Assembly: GCF_938045595.1 (NCBI RefSeq)
Contig: NZ_CALIBB010000254.1
Coordinates: forward strand, 1 to 14,360
Reading direction: 5' to 3'
Length of the DNA stretch: 14,360 bases
From: an uncultured Campylobacter sp.
GTDB taxonomy: Bacteria; Campylobacterota; Campylobacteria; Campylobacterales; Campylobacteraceae
Below, piece after piece: positions 1-6,709 of the stretch (position 1 is the first letter of the stretch; each line of letters begins with the position of its first letter). A program made the position numbers and the translations under genes. The notes beneath the pieces are model-generated. The model saw only the letters and a program-made list of their open reading frames with translations. It did not search any database and was not told the DNA's origin.

Positions 1-217
1 TCGCCCATAAAATTTCAGCTCCAAATTTCGTTTATGGAATTTTACAGGCGTGGTTCTAGGGAAAATTTCATGGGTGGAATTTGTTTTATAATTTCGCGGC
101 AAAATTTCGCCACAGAATTCTATCTTAAAATTCCGCCGCAGACCAAAAAGCGCAAAATTTCATAAGCGAAATACCGCGCGGAATTTTAATCCGCGGATTC
201 GCAGGCGGAATTCCGCT
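1..217. repeat. 13-nt-phased AATT array
   Basis: Twelve AATT tetranucleotides occur here, with their first T at 13, 26, 40, 66, 80, 92, 105, 118, 131, 158, 184 and 211. The gaps are 12-14 nt or twice that (26-27), so every one lies on a lattice of about 13.2 nt. Units alternate loosely between an AAAATTTC type and a GGAATTT type, with GC-rich linkers of about seven bases (CGCGGC, CGCCAC, CCGCCGC). The array ends in the perfect palindrome GCGGAATTCCGC (206-217). Because 13 is not a multiple of 3, the phasing is not a codon pattern. A plus-strand frame is nevertheless open from the window edge to a TAA at 163-165 and could be the tail of a gene starting outside. A minus-strand frame is also open from about 156 to the edge. 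Confidence 0.6.
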
Positions 218-242
218 TAAGCTTTAGATTGAAAGGATAGCG

Positions 243-830
243 ATGAAGACGTTAAAGTTCATTTTACGTAAGGTTTTTAAATTTATATTTCTGTTTTGGG
301 TAGTCATAAGCTCGCTTTTTGGCACATATATGATCGCTGATAAATTTTTCGGCCGCACCGTCGTAGCCTGGACGCTCATCCGTGATTTTAGCAGCGCTTC
401 GCTAGATCTGAAGGATTTTAGCATCAGCGCCCGCTTAAGAGCTACCACTATCGGCGGACGATCATGGCGCGACGAGCGCGAGCCGAAGCCCGACTTCTCG
501 GACGACAACTCCACTGGCGCTCCGTATGAACTAAGTATAAAATTTGAGCACGTGAGCGCGCCCGGGATCATGCTGAAACATATCAAACTCGAGCAGGTGC
601 AAAGCGGGCGCGTCGTTTTTGAAAAAGATGAGCTAGAAGTGCCGATAGAGATGGGCTATAGCGGTTACAAAAGCGGCGGATTGGAGATACCTGATCTCGA
701 TTCTACGCATGTCAAACACAGACTGAGCGCCGAAATATGCGTGCCTGGGGGCACTTGCACAAACTTCGTGCATTATTTCTTGCCGTACAGACATATAGAG
801 GGCACAGCGGCTCTGCGGGGTATTTTTTAG
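243..830 (+). CDS. Hypothetical membrane-anchored protein
   Basis: This 195-residue protein belongs to no family I recognise. A basic N-terminus is followed by one hydrophobic segment at about residues 12-31, with no obvious cleavage site, so it is probably a signal anchor with the remainder outside the cytoplasm. The C-terminal part (about 85-190) alternates polar and hydrophobic residues as in a beta-rich domain. It contains two cysteines eight or fewer residues apart (EICVPGGTC) that could form a disulphide. The ATG at 243 is supported by AAAGGA at 232-237, five bases upstream. It stands alone between the phased AATT array and a long spacer, so its context gives no hint of function. Confidence 0.7.
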   Translation: MKTLKFILRKVFKFIFLFWVVISSLFGTYMIADKFFGRTVVAWTLIRDFSSASLDLKDFSISARLRATTIGGRSWRDEREPKPDFSDDNSTGAPYELSIKFEHVSAPGIMLKHIKLEQVQSGRVVFEKDELEVPIEMGYSGYKSGGLEIPDLDSTHVKHRLSAEICVPGGTCTNFVHYFLPYRHIEGTAALRGIF

Positions 831-1184
831 CCGCGAGACTTAATACAAATGTGCTTTAAGACGGTACGTAGACGAAAACTATAGCATAAATATATATCAA
901 CATGCGCTCGTAGTTTTTTAATGAGATTTTTAAGAAATAACGTTGCGATACCATATAAGCCAAAATAAAGGGTCCGTGAAGGCTGCCGCAATAGTCATAA
1001 ACCCAAGTGTCTTTGGACATCTCAATACTCTCGTTATACCTCCGCAATCCCGGCCATAAGTCCCTATTCTTCTATTGAAATTTAATTAAAAATGCACTCG
1101 TGCCCCAAAAGCCATATAAATAAAGGCGGTTTTCAGATTAGAAAGAGATTGATAGTGTGACTTTGAAGAGAATCACAGTAAAAG
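831..1184. other. Spacer with no convincing gene
   Basis: This 354-bp stretch separates two convergent genes. A minus-strand frame at 856-1020 (54 codons from ATG, ending in a hydrophobic stretch) has a GGAGG at about 1039-1043, but that lies about 18 bases from the ATG, too far to support it. An upstream TTG at 1047 has no Shine-Dalgarno sequence. The frame could be a small membrane peptide or chance. TGACTTT (1158-1164) can pair with AAAGTCA (1181-1187) across the end of the regulator gene, a weak terminator candidate. I see nothing else here. Confidence 0.4.
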
Positions 1185-1832
1185 TCAATAGGAATAGAGA
1201 ATATAGCCTTTTGAATGTATGTTTTTTATATCAAGATTTAAATTTCTTTTTAGCACGCCTACTAAATTTTGCATAGCTATTTTTGAACTCGTTTTATCGT
1301 GATAAACGACCTCTTCTATCATTGAAAAGGTGGTTATATTATTTACGTTTTGGGCTAGGAGCAAGATCAGCTTATGCTGTAAATTTGTTAGAAAAATTTG
1401 TTCGTTATTTTTATAAATTTGCTCTTTTTCGAGGTTTATTTTAACTTCTTTATTTAGCTTTAAAAAACTTATCTCTCGGCTGGGAGATAGCATAGCGATG
1501 CTATCAAGCAAAACGCTTGTTTTGATAGGCTTAAATAATATGGCAGAACTTCCGCCGTGAAAATTTTTTAAAATTTTAGAATAGACTTTTTTGTTTTTTG
1601 CTAAAAATATAAATTTTTGATTTGGCGAGATGAGTGAAATATTAAAGAAATTAATTTCTTCTTTATTCTCAAACAAAGAATCTAGGTCGATAATCACGAC
1701 ATCTAAATTTGTATTGCAATTAAGATATAAATTCAAAAAGCAATCAAAATTTGTAAAATATAAATTTAAGAATTTATCCTTGTTTAGCCTTATTTTTTCA
1801 ACTAAATTCTCGTCGTTACAGACAACTAACAC
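1185..1832 (-). CDS. OmpR-family response regulator with degenerate receiver
   Basis: This 215-residue protein has two domains. Residues 1-~115 form a receiver: an acidic pocket reduced to N6-D7-E8, a likely phospho-acceptor D49 (IIDLD), and the conserved Lys-Pro pair at K101-P102. The usual Thr/Ser on beta-4 is Ala78 (FIFLAKN), so phosphorylation switching may be altered. Residues ~128-215 read as an OmpR/PhoB winged-helix DNA-binding domain ending in the typical KGYILY wing. The start is GTG. The frame continues upstream for several codons without an ATG, and no strong Shine-Dalgarno sequence is visible, so the start is uncertain. It diverges from the molybdoenzyme gene and may control it, like TorR in enterobacteria, but no sensor kinase lies in the window. 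The gene is very AT-rich: 15 of 60 bases at 1201-1260 are G or C. Confidence 0.8.
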   Translation of the reverse strand: MLVVCNDENLVEKIRLNKDKFLNLYFTNFDCFLNLYLNCNTNLDVVIIDLDSLFENKEEINFFNISLISPNQKFIFLAKNKKVYSKILKNFHGGSSAILFKPIKTSVLLDSIAMLSPSREISFLKLNKEVKINLEKEQIYKNNEQIFLTNLQHKLILLLAQNVNNITTFSMIEEVVYHDKTSSKIAMQNLVGVLKRNLNLDIKNIHSKGYILYSY

Positions 1833-1917
1833 GCAGAGCTTTTGAAGCCTTTTTATTCTTGATGTAATTTAAAATCCTTATAAGTTTAATTTGATTTATT
1901 ATCCAATAAATAAGCTA

Positions 1918-1945
1918 AATTTAATTTTAAAAATGAAATTAAATT
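1918..1945. promoter_or_regulatory. Candidate operator, inverted repeat
   Basis: AATTTAATTT (1918-1927) and its exact reverse complement AAATTAAATT (1936-1945) are separated by eight bases. The core TTTAATTT occurs once more at 1885-1892, 35 bp from the second copy. The repeat lies just upstream of the reductase -10 box, in the intergenic region shared with the regulator gene, so it is a natural place for that regulator to bind. The region is AT-rich, so chance repeats are likely and the assignment is inference. Confidence 0.35.
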
Positions 1946-1957
1946 GAATTTATTTAA

Positions 1958-1990
1958 TATAATGGCGACGAAATTTTGAAATTTAAGGAG
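1958..1990 (+). promoter_or_regulatory. Promoter -10 and RBS of reductase operon
   Basis: A perfect TATAAT stands at 1958-1963, preceded by T/A-rich sequence as in Campylobacter sigma-70 promoters, which lack a clear -35. The Shine-Dalgarno AAGGAG at 1985-1990 is five bases before the ATG at 1996. The implied leader is short, about 25-30 nt. Confidence 0.55.
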
Positions 1991-1995
1991 ACAAA

Positions 1996-4380
1996 ATGTC
2001 AATTTCAAGACGAGATTTTTTAAAGACATCTGCTGCGGCTACGGCAGTAGTTTACTCAAATCCCCTTATGGCCAAGGAGAGTAAGATCAAAAGCATACCG
2101 CACGCTTCAAATTTAGGTGCGTTTTACGCCGAGGTCGACGAAAACGGAAAGATAGTGAAAATTAGACCGCAGATATCTGATAAAGACCCCAAATATCCCG
2201 GAAACGAGGCATGGATAGATAGGGTTTATTCCGATACCAGAATAAAATATCCTTGCGTTAGAAAAAGTTACCTAGAAGGTAAAAACACTCCCGAGCTTCG
2301 CGGCAAAGAGGAATTTGTGCGAGTGAGCTGGGACGAGGCGATGAAGCTAATAGTTAAAAAGCTTCAAAGCGTAAAGACGGATGAAATTTATAATGCAAGC
2401 TATGGCGGCTGGGGGCATCCCGGTCTTCTTCACAACTGCAACTCCGTGGCGGGTAGATTTTTTAATACCGTTTTTGGCGGAGCGGTAGGAACTGACGGCG
2501 AGTATAGTAACGGCGCTGCAGGCAGAGTAAATGCAACTATCGTTGGGGATTTGGAAGTTTATTCTCCTCAAACCGCACATGAAGTAATGCTTGAAAATAC
2601 CAAAGTTTACGTAATGTGGGGCGCTGATTTATTTAAATGCAATCAAATCGACTATAAAATAGCAAATCGCGGAAATAATCCTTATTTTGAAAAATATGCA
2701 AAATCTGGAATAAAATTTATCACAATTGATCCGCAATACACAGAAATTGCTAAGAAATTTAACGCCGAGTGGATTAAAATTCGCCCAAATACCGACGTGG
2801 CGCTTATGCTTGGAATGTGCCATTACCTATATACAAGCAACCAATATGATAAAGAATTTATCGAAAAATACACTTTTGGATTTGATAAATTCCTGCCTTA
2901 TCTACTTGGTAAGAGCGAAGATATGGTAGAAAAAACTCCTGCTTGGGCAGCAAAGATAACGGGCGTTGAAGAGGGCGTTATAAAAGCGCTTGTCGATACT
3001 TTTGTAAAAAATCGTACATTTTTAGCAGGCAACTGGGCTATGCAAAGAGCCCATCACGGAGAGCAGGCCGACTGGATGCTTATGGTGCTTGCTTCGATGA
3101 TAGGACAAGTTGGTCTCCCTGGCGGCGGATTTGGATTTTCTATGCATTATAGCGGCGGCGGACAAGCGTTTTCGGGCGTTAGTTTGCCGGTAGGCTTGCC
3201 GCAAGGTAAAAACAAAGTAGATGCGAAAATCCCAGCCTCAAGAGTTAGTGAAGCCTTGCTAAATCCGGGCAAAAAGATCAAATTTAAAGGCTCTGAGATA
3301 ACCTATCCAGATATCAAAGTCATGTATATAACGGGCGCAACCGTTTTGGGACACCATCCAGATACGAATGAATTTATAAAGGCTATCCGCAAGCTTGATA
3401 CAGTGGTAGTTCATGAGCCTTGGTGGACGCCGATGGCAAAGATGGCCGATATAGTGCTTCCTTCTACGACTCCGCTTGAAAGAGACGATATAAGCTATGG
3501 CGGCTCTTATTCGCAAGATTATGTTTATGCGATGAGAAAGGTTGTAGAGCCTCTTTTTGAAGCCAGAAACGATTATGACGTTTTTGCTCAGATGGCAAAA
3601 ATGGTGGGCGAAAAAGAGCATCGCAAATTTACAAGCGGCAAGAGCAAAGAGGAGATCATAAGAAGCTTTTATGAAAGAAGCGATTGCGTTAATTACGTAG
3701 ATTTCGATGAATTTTGGGAAAAAGGATACGTGTACTTTGAACCGGGCGAAGAGGCAAAGAAATTTGTTCGTCACTCCGCATTTAGAGCTGATCCAGTAGC
3801 AAATAAACTGGCTACGGAAACGGGTAAAATTCAAATTTTCTCGCAAAAATTTGCCGATTTTAAACTTGATGATTTTAAAGGACATCCTATGTGGTTTGAG
3901 CCTGCAGAATGGCTTGGCAATGGCGAACTTACAAAGCAATATCCGCTTCACTTACTAAGTCCGCACCCAAAATATCGCATCCACTCTCAGCTCGATAACT
4001 CTTTTGTGAGAAAAGCATATAAAGTAGGAAATAGAGAGCCCGTGCTTATAAACGATGAAGATGCTAAAAAATTCGGCATAAAAAACGGCGATACGGTTGA
4101 GGTCTATAACGACAGGAGTAGAATTTTAGCAGGAGCTGTCGTAAGCAAAGACATTATGAGGGGCGTCGTGTCTATAAACGAAGGCGCTTGGTATGATCCT
4201 GAAAATTTAACAGATGAAAACCCAAGATGTAACGCAGGACACGTAAATTTATTAACCAGCTCAAGACCTACTTCGACTATGGCCCAAGCCACTTCTATAA
4301 ATACTTGCTTGGTGGCTGTCAAAAAAGTTGATGCCAAGGCTTATGCCGGCATTAAAACACCGATAATAAAAGGAGCATAA
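1996..4380 (+). CDS. torA: TMAO/DMSO-type molybdenum reductase, catalytic subunit
   Basis: A periplasmic Mo-bis-MGD reductase of the TorA/DorA/BisC branch, reducing an N- or S-oxide as terminal electron acceptor. Residues 1-26 are a TAT signal with a perfect SRRDFLK motif and probable cleavage after LMA. No N-terminal cysteine cluster is present, so there is no [4Fe-4S] centre, as expected for this branch. Y136 (NASYGGW) matches the active-site Tyr region, and S171 in GEYSNGAAG is the expected serine ligand to molybdenum. Further family motifs are HHGEQADWM (353-361), GLPGGGFGF, the MADIVLPS block, and HPKYRIHSQLDNS (from 657), which opens the C-terminal cofactor domain. Length (794 residues) is normal. 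Its stop directly abuts the cytochrome ATG. The substrate (TMAO, DMSO, biotin or methionine sulphoxide) cannot be read from sequence. The pair resembles what I recall as Cj0264c/Cj0265c of C. jejuni. Confidence 0.9.
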   Translation: MSISRRDFLKTSAAATAVVYSNPLMAKESKIKSIPHASNLGAFYAEVDENGKIVKIRPQISDKDPKYPGNEAWIDRVYSDTRIKYPCVRKSYLEGKNTPELRGKEEFVRVSWDEAMKLIVKKLQSVKTDEIYNASYGGWGHPGLLHNCNSVAGRFFNTVFGGAVGTDGEYSNGAAGRVNATIVGDLEVYSPQTAHEVMLENTKVYVMWGADLFKCNQIDYKIANRGNNPYFEKYAKSGIKFITIDPQYTEIAKKFNAEWIKIRPNTDVALMLGMCHYLYTSNQYDKEFIEKYTFGFDKFLPYLLGKSEDMVEKTPAWAAKITGVEEGVIKALVDTFVKNRTFLAGNWAMQRAHHGEQADWMLMVLASMIGQVGLPGGGFGFSMHYSGGGQAFSGVSLPVGLPQGKNKVDAKIPASRVSEALLNPGKKIKFKGSEITYPDIKVMYITGATVLGHHPDTNEFIKAIRKLDTVVVHEPWWTPMAKMADIVLPSTTPLERDDISYGGSYSQDYVYAMRKVVEPLFEARNDYDVFAQMAKMVGEKEHRKFTSGKSKEEIIRSFYERSDCVNYVDFDEFWEKGYVYFEPGEEAKKFVRHSAFRADPVANKLATETGKIQIFSQKFADFKLDDFKGHPMWFEPAEWLGNGELTKQYPLHLLSPHPKYRIHSQLDNSFVRKAYKVGNREPVLINDEDAKKFGIKNGDTVEVYNDRSRILAGAVVSKDIMRGVVSINEGAWYDPENLTDENPRCNAGHVNLLTSSRPTSTMAQATSINTCLVAVKKVDAKAYAGIKTPIIKGA

Positions 4381-4914
4381 ATGAGAAAAATTCTATTTTT
4401 AGCGGCGGTATTGGCAAATTTTGTTTTTGCAAAAGATATGTTTATCTTTGATATCAAGGCCGATTTGCTTGATCCTAAAACCAAAGAGGTCGTAGGCGAA
4501 ATTTATGAAGGTACGCCAGTAAAATTTATAAAGCAAGAAGGTGATTTAACGCTTATCGAAGTTAGCGGAGAAGTTACTGATAACAAAAATATCTTAGCCT
4601 ACAAAAAAGATCCGTTGATAACCTTTTTAATGCTTAAAAATCAAGAGGCAAAGCCGAAGGCGCAGTACCTAATAGACAGTAAAAAGTTAAATGAAAATAG
4701 CTACGCCTCATGGGAAGAGGCCGAGCTTGTTTATTATGACACTTGTAGCTCATGTCACGCGGCCCATAAACCAAAAGAGCATTTGATGAACGAATGGGAT
4801 GCATATCTAATCGCTATGCAAACATTTGCCAAAATAAACGATGAAGAAAAATCCAGAATTCTACGCTTTATGCAAGCCTTTGCAAAAGACGGAATCGCAA
4901 AAGAAGAAGATTAA
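4381..4914 (+). CDS. Periplasmic monohaem cytochrome c, reductase electron donor
   Basis: A 177-residue Sec-exported protein with a signal peptide at 1-17 (cleavage after VFA). Residues ~18-100 are a beta-rich domain resembling a bacterial SH3-like fold. A single haem c site, CSSCH, lies at 122-126 with helices on both sides, and Met residues downstream (e.g. in HLMNEW) are possible axial ligands. It probably passes electrons from the menaquinol pool, directly or through another carrier, to the adjacent molybdoenzyme. This differs from the pentahaem TorC of E. coli. The ATG follows the reductase stop with no gap, and AAGGAG at 4370-4375 supplies the ribosome site, so the two are co-transcribed. 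The gene symbol is left blank because family naming is inconsistent. Confidence 0.88.
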   Translation: MRKILFLAAVLANFVFAKDMFIFDIKADLLDPKTKEVVGEIYEGTPVKFIKQEGDLTLIEVSGEVTDNKNILAYKKDPLITFLMLKNQEAKPKAQYLIDSKKLNENSYASWEEAELVYYDTCSSCHAAHKPKEHLMNEWDAYLIAMQTFAKINDEEKSRILRFMQAFAKDGIAKEED

Positions 4915-4919
4915 AATTT

Positions 4920-4955
4920 TAGGCCAAATTTGGATAAAAATCTAAATTTGGCCTA
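4920..4955. terminator. Long hairpin after cytochrome gene
   Basis: The arms 4920-4935 and 4940-4955 pair over 16 positions (TAGGCCAAATTTGGAT against ATCTAAATTTGGCCTA), with one G-U wobble at 4932/4943 and an AAAA loop. It starts five bases after the cytochrome stop. The T-tract that follows on the plus strand is poor (TTGTG), while the AAAATTTT before it would serve the opposite strand, so it may act in either direction. Confidence 0.65.
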
Positions 4956-4961
4956 TTGTGA

Positions 4962-5099
4962 GATATCACTTGGGATAGCGCGCGCTCGATCAGGGCTTTC
5001 GGAACGGTCAATATGATAGATCAAGCGACGGGTGCGGGCATCGGCAGGTTTTACGCGCCACGCAGAAATTTTAGATTTAACTGGGAGGTAACGTTTTAG
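4962..5099 (+). pseudogene. 3' remnant of TonB-dependent receptor-like gene
   Basis: The plus-strand frame from 4962 to the TAG at 5097-5099 encodes 45 residues ending GIGRFYAPRRNFRFNWEVTF. This is the usual close of TonB-dependent outer-membrane receptors: a loop, an FYAPxRNF-type last beta-strand and a terminal Phe after the final alternating residues. A TGA at 4959-4961 lies directly upstream, and the cytochrome terminator precedes that, so no start or plug domain remains. The region was probably deleted down to its 3' end when the reductase cassette and this locus were joined. The recognition rests on the C-terminal pattern alone. A 69-codon frame on the opposite strand over the same DNA lacks an ATG and is taken as its shadow. 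Confidence 0.5.
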
Positions 5100-5139
5100 T
5101 CCTTGGTGTGTTTCGATCCAAAATTTAAAACGAATTTCG

Positions 5140-5177
5140 AATCCAGGGCTCAAGTTAATCAAATCGAGCCCTGGATT
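5140..5177. terminator. GC-rich hairpin after receptor remnant
   Basis: AATCCAGGGCTC (5140-5151) and GAGCCCTGGATT (5166-5177) are perfect 12-bp inverted repeats around a 14-nt loop. They lie 41 bases past the stop of the TonB receptor remnant and could be the terminator that gene retained. There is no strong T-run on the plus strand. On the minus strand the stem is followed by CGAAATTCGTTTTAAATTTT. Confidence 0.5.
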
Positions 5178-5569
5178 GCAATTTACGCTTTAAATTTATA
5201 TCCAATGAGCCTTTGCAACGCAAGAGCAAGATCTCTTCGTATTTTTGGCATTTCGATAAAATTTTTAGCGATATAATTTTCGCCGAACGGTAACATTTTG
5301 CGCGCGCATTAAATTTGTATATCGCCGCTTTCGTTTATGCGGTTTTGGCTCAGAACCTACCGCCGTGCGGTATAAATTTTACATTTCTATCGATAAAGCC
5401 TTTTTTTATTAAGGTCAAAGACAAACTTTCATATCACCTAAATTTGCTCGCTGTATGATCCTAATAAAGACGAGTTAGAAGCACCGAAGATATTTGACAA
5501 CCGCACGCAAAACTACGGCAGCGGGACGAGACCTACGATAGGCACACAGGACGATGCTTAAGACAAATG
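5178..5569. other. Degraded sequence with fragmentary open frames
   Basis: No complete gene is visible. Three short frames look more protein-like than chance. One is minus-strand 5183-5296 (37 codons from ATG, no Shine-Dalgarno), ending in a basic amphipathic stretch. The second is a plus-strand frame 5294-5455. The third is a plus-strand frame from 5442 to the TAA at 5559-5561, with no start codon, encoding a polar stretch that includes IFDNRTQNYGSGTRP. The second and third overlap in different frames around 5442-5457 and could be one gene split by a frameshift. I recognise no family. Together with the receptor remnant this suggests a site of gene decay. Confidence 0.35.
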
Positions 5570-5607
5570 GTTTTTATTTATGCGTTAATACGCGGAAAAA
5601 TAAAAAC
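5570..5607 (-). terminator. Hairpin after small membrane protein gene
   Basis: GTTTTTATTT (5570-5579) pairs with AAATAAAAAC (5598-5607). Inside, GCGT (5582-5585) pairs with ACGC (5590-5593) around a TAAT loop. It lies about 20 bases past the stop of the minus-strand gene ending at 5626, as expected for its terminator, although the stem is mostly A-T. Confidence 0.4.
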
Positions 5608-5625
5608 AAATTAGCCTCTATTTTT

Positions 5626-6060
5626 CTAGATTTCATATAAAATTTTGATTTTTTTACAAGCTCTTTGCAAGATGCAGAACCCCAAGGCAATATATAATAA
5701 AATGGATAACTTACTAATGCCGTAAAACCATATGGGAAACGTTACGATTAAAAAAACTATTAATATAAAATCCCAAATTATAGCTAGAGCCTGTTTCACT
5801 CTCATATAATTTGAATACTTAGCTAAAATCAAAACATGCGTTACGCTAGGTGACTCAGGTGAAAGATAACAATACGTTACCTCGACTATATCGCCGTTAT
5901 CAGCAAAACATTGATCGGGATAGTCAAAAAATCTTATTCCTTTTACCTCAAATGTTATATACAGTCCGTCTCGCCCCCAGTCTGTTTCTAAGTTTTCCAT
6001 CTTGCCGATAATTGTGAAAAATTTCAATTTGCTTGAAGCTTTCTTTTTTAAATGCCACAT
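5626..6060 (-). CDS. Hypothetical two-helix membrane protein
   Basis: This 144-residue protein is of unknown family. Residues ~13-85 look like a small beta-rich domain containing IIGKMENL (17-24), FEVKGIRF (37-44) and then a turn-rich stretch. Two hydrophobic segments follow at about 91-113 and 118-134, with a Lys-rich link to the C-terminus, so the soluble domain probably sits at the membrane face on the N-terminal side. The ATG is well supported by GGAGG (complement of 6067-6071), six bases upstream. A frameshifted relative lies directly upstream on the same strand (6123-6358), so this may be one member of a small tandem family in which the other copy has decayed. The function is unknown. 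Confidence 0.7.
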   Translation of the reverse strand: MWHLKKKASSKLKFFTIIGKMENLETDWGRDGLYITFEVKGIRFFDYPDQCFADNGDIVEVTYCYLSPESPSVTHVLILAKYSNYMRVKQALAIIWDFILIVFLIVTFPIWFYGISKLSILLYIALGFCILQRACKKIKILYEI

Positions 6061-6122
6061 TATTTTCCTCCAAATTTCGGTAAAATTTCGTAAAATCCGC
6101 GCTACTTTCTGTGGCGTTCGCG

Positions 6123-6358
6123 CTAAAATTTTAATTTTTGCACACTCGCGTTAAGATAGGCGAGAAGTCCCATCAAAATCAATATTAACGACACGCAATC
6201 ATAGAAATTCGCTAAAACCGAGCAGCGTATGCGAAAACGCACGCCCTTAATCTCAAAAAGCGCGAATGTGTCGATACCTTTGCGCAATGTATGGACGCGC
6301 AAATTTCGATTCTACCCGTGATTTTGCTTTTAGCTTCAGGTTTTGGCAGAAGGTTCAT
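6123..6358 (-). pseudogene. Frameshifted paralogue of the adjacent membrane protein
   Basis: Two overlapping minus-strand frames join into one protein if one base is restored in the A-run complementary to 6304-6306. The first frame gives MNLLPKPEAKSKITGRIE from an ATG at 6358. The second continues ENLRVHTLRKGIDTFALFE and IKGVRF, then a hydrophobic helix, and stops at TAG 6123-6125. TGRIENL and FEIKGVRF match IGKMENL and FEVKGIRF of the intact neighbour at the same spacing scale, and each is followed by a membrane segment. The copy is also shorter, lacking most of the region between the beta domain and the helix and having only one helix. An in-frame ATG at 6415 would add 19 residues. The Shine-Dalgarno sequence is weak (GGA eight bases before 6358). 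A sequencing error in the A-run could mimic the frameshift. Confidence 0.5.
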
Positions 6359-6709
6359 ATCTATAGTCCATGCACGAAATTCGCTCGCCGAAAAGTGCAG
6401 CGGATTAAAATGCATAGATATTGTAAAGTTGAGCTTACTTACGATAATGTTTAAAGTTCCGTCCTGCGCGAGTTAAATTTATATAATTTTAAAATCGAGC
6501 CGAACCCGAGCATACGTTCGATCCCGGGGATTTTTTATGAAATTTCAAAATTTTAAATCGCTGCTTTCAACTAAAATTTTTAAATTTCCGAATTCTCACA
6601 CGCCATAGAAATTCAAATTTCGCAAATTTAAAAATTTGAATCGGGTGTACAAATTCGGCGTAAATTAAAACTCTGTAAATTTTAAATTTCGCTCGAATGC
6701 AGCGCAAAT
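6359..6709. other. AT-rich spacer without a convincing gene
   Basis: This spacer lies between the end of ychF and the decayed paralogue. Overlapping short plus-strand frames at 6266-6476 lack ribosome sites and run antisense to the pseudogene. The only clear structure is the imperfect inverted repeat at 6588-6658. The rest is AAATTT-rich spacer typical of this genome. Confidence 0.45.
6588..6658 (-). terminator. Multi-arm imperfect hairpin after ychF
   Basis: Three nested pairings share one axis: CCGAATT (6588-6594) with AATTCGG (6652-6658), ACAC (6598-6601) with GTGT (6645-6648), and ATTCAAATTT (6611-6620) with AAATTTGAAT (6632-6641). The structure lies about 50 bases past the ychF stop (6710) and is probably where the eight-gene transcript ends. 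It is longer and more interrupted than a typical intrinsic terminator and has no clear T-run. Confidence 0.4.

Noticed and set aside
1..217. CRISPR array
   Set aside because: The repeating unit is about 13 nt with a degenerate 6-8 nt core. There are no long identical repeats separated by unique spacers and no cas genes.
3259..3951. 230-codon minus-strand frame
   Set aside because: It lies wholly antisense within the molybdoenzyme gene and arises from that gene's codon bias.
4953..5162. 69-codon minus-strand frame with protein-like composition
   Set aside because: It begins at a TTG inside a hairpin loop, has no ribosome site, and lies opposite the receptor remnant, whose plus-strand reading is more specific.
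6266..6476. Two overlapping plus-strand frames of about 60 codons
   Set aside because: They have no ribosome sites and run antisense to the frameshifted paralogue, which explains the open frames better.
6500..6530. tRNA-like T-arm (GTTCGATCC)
   Set aside because: The flanking bases cannot form the five-pair T stem, and no acceptor or anticodon arm is present.
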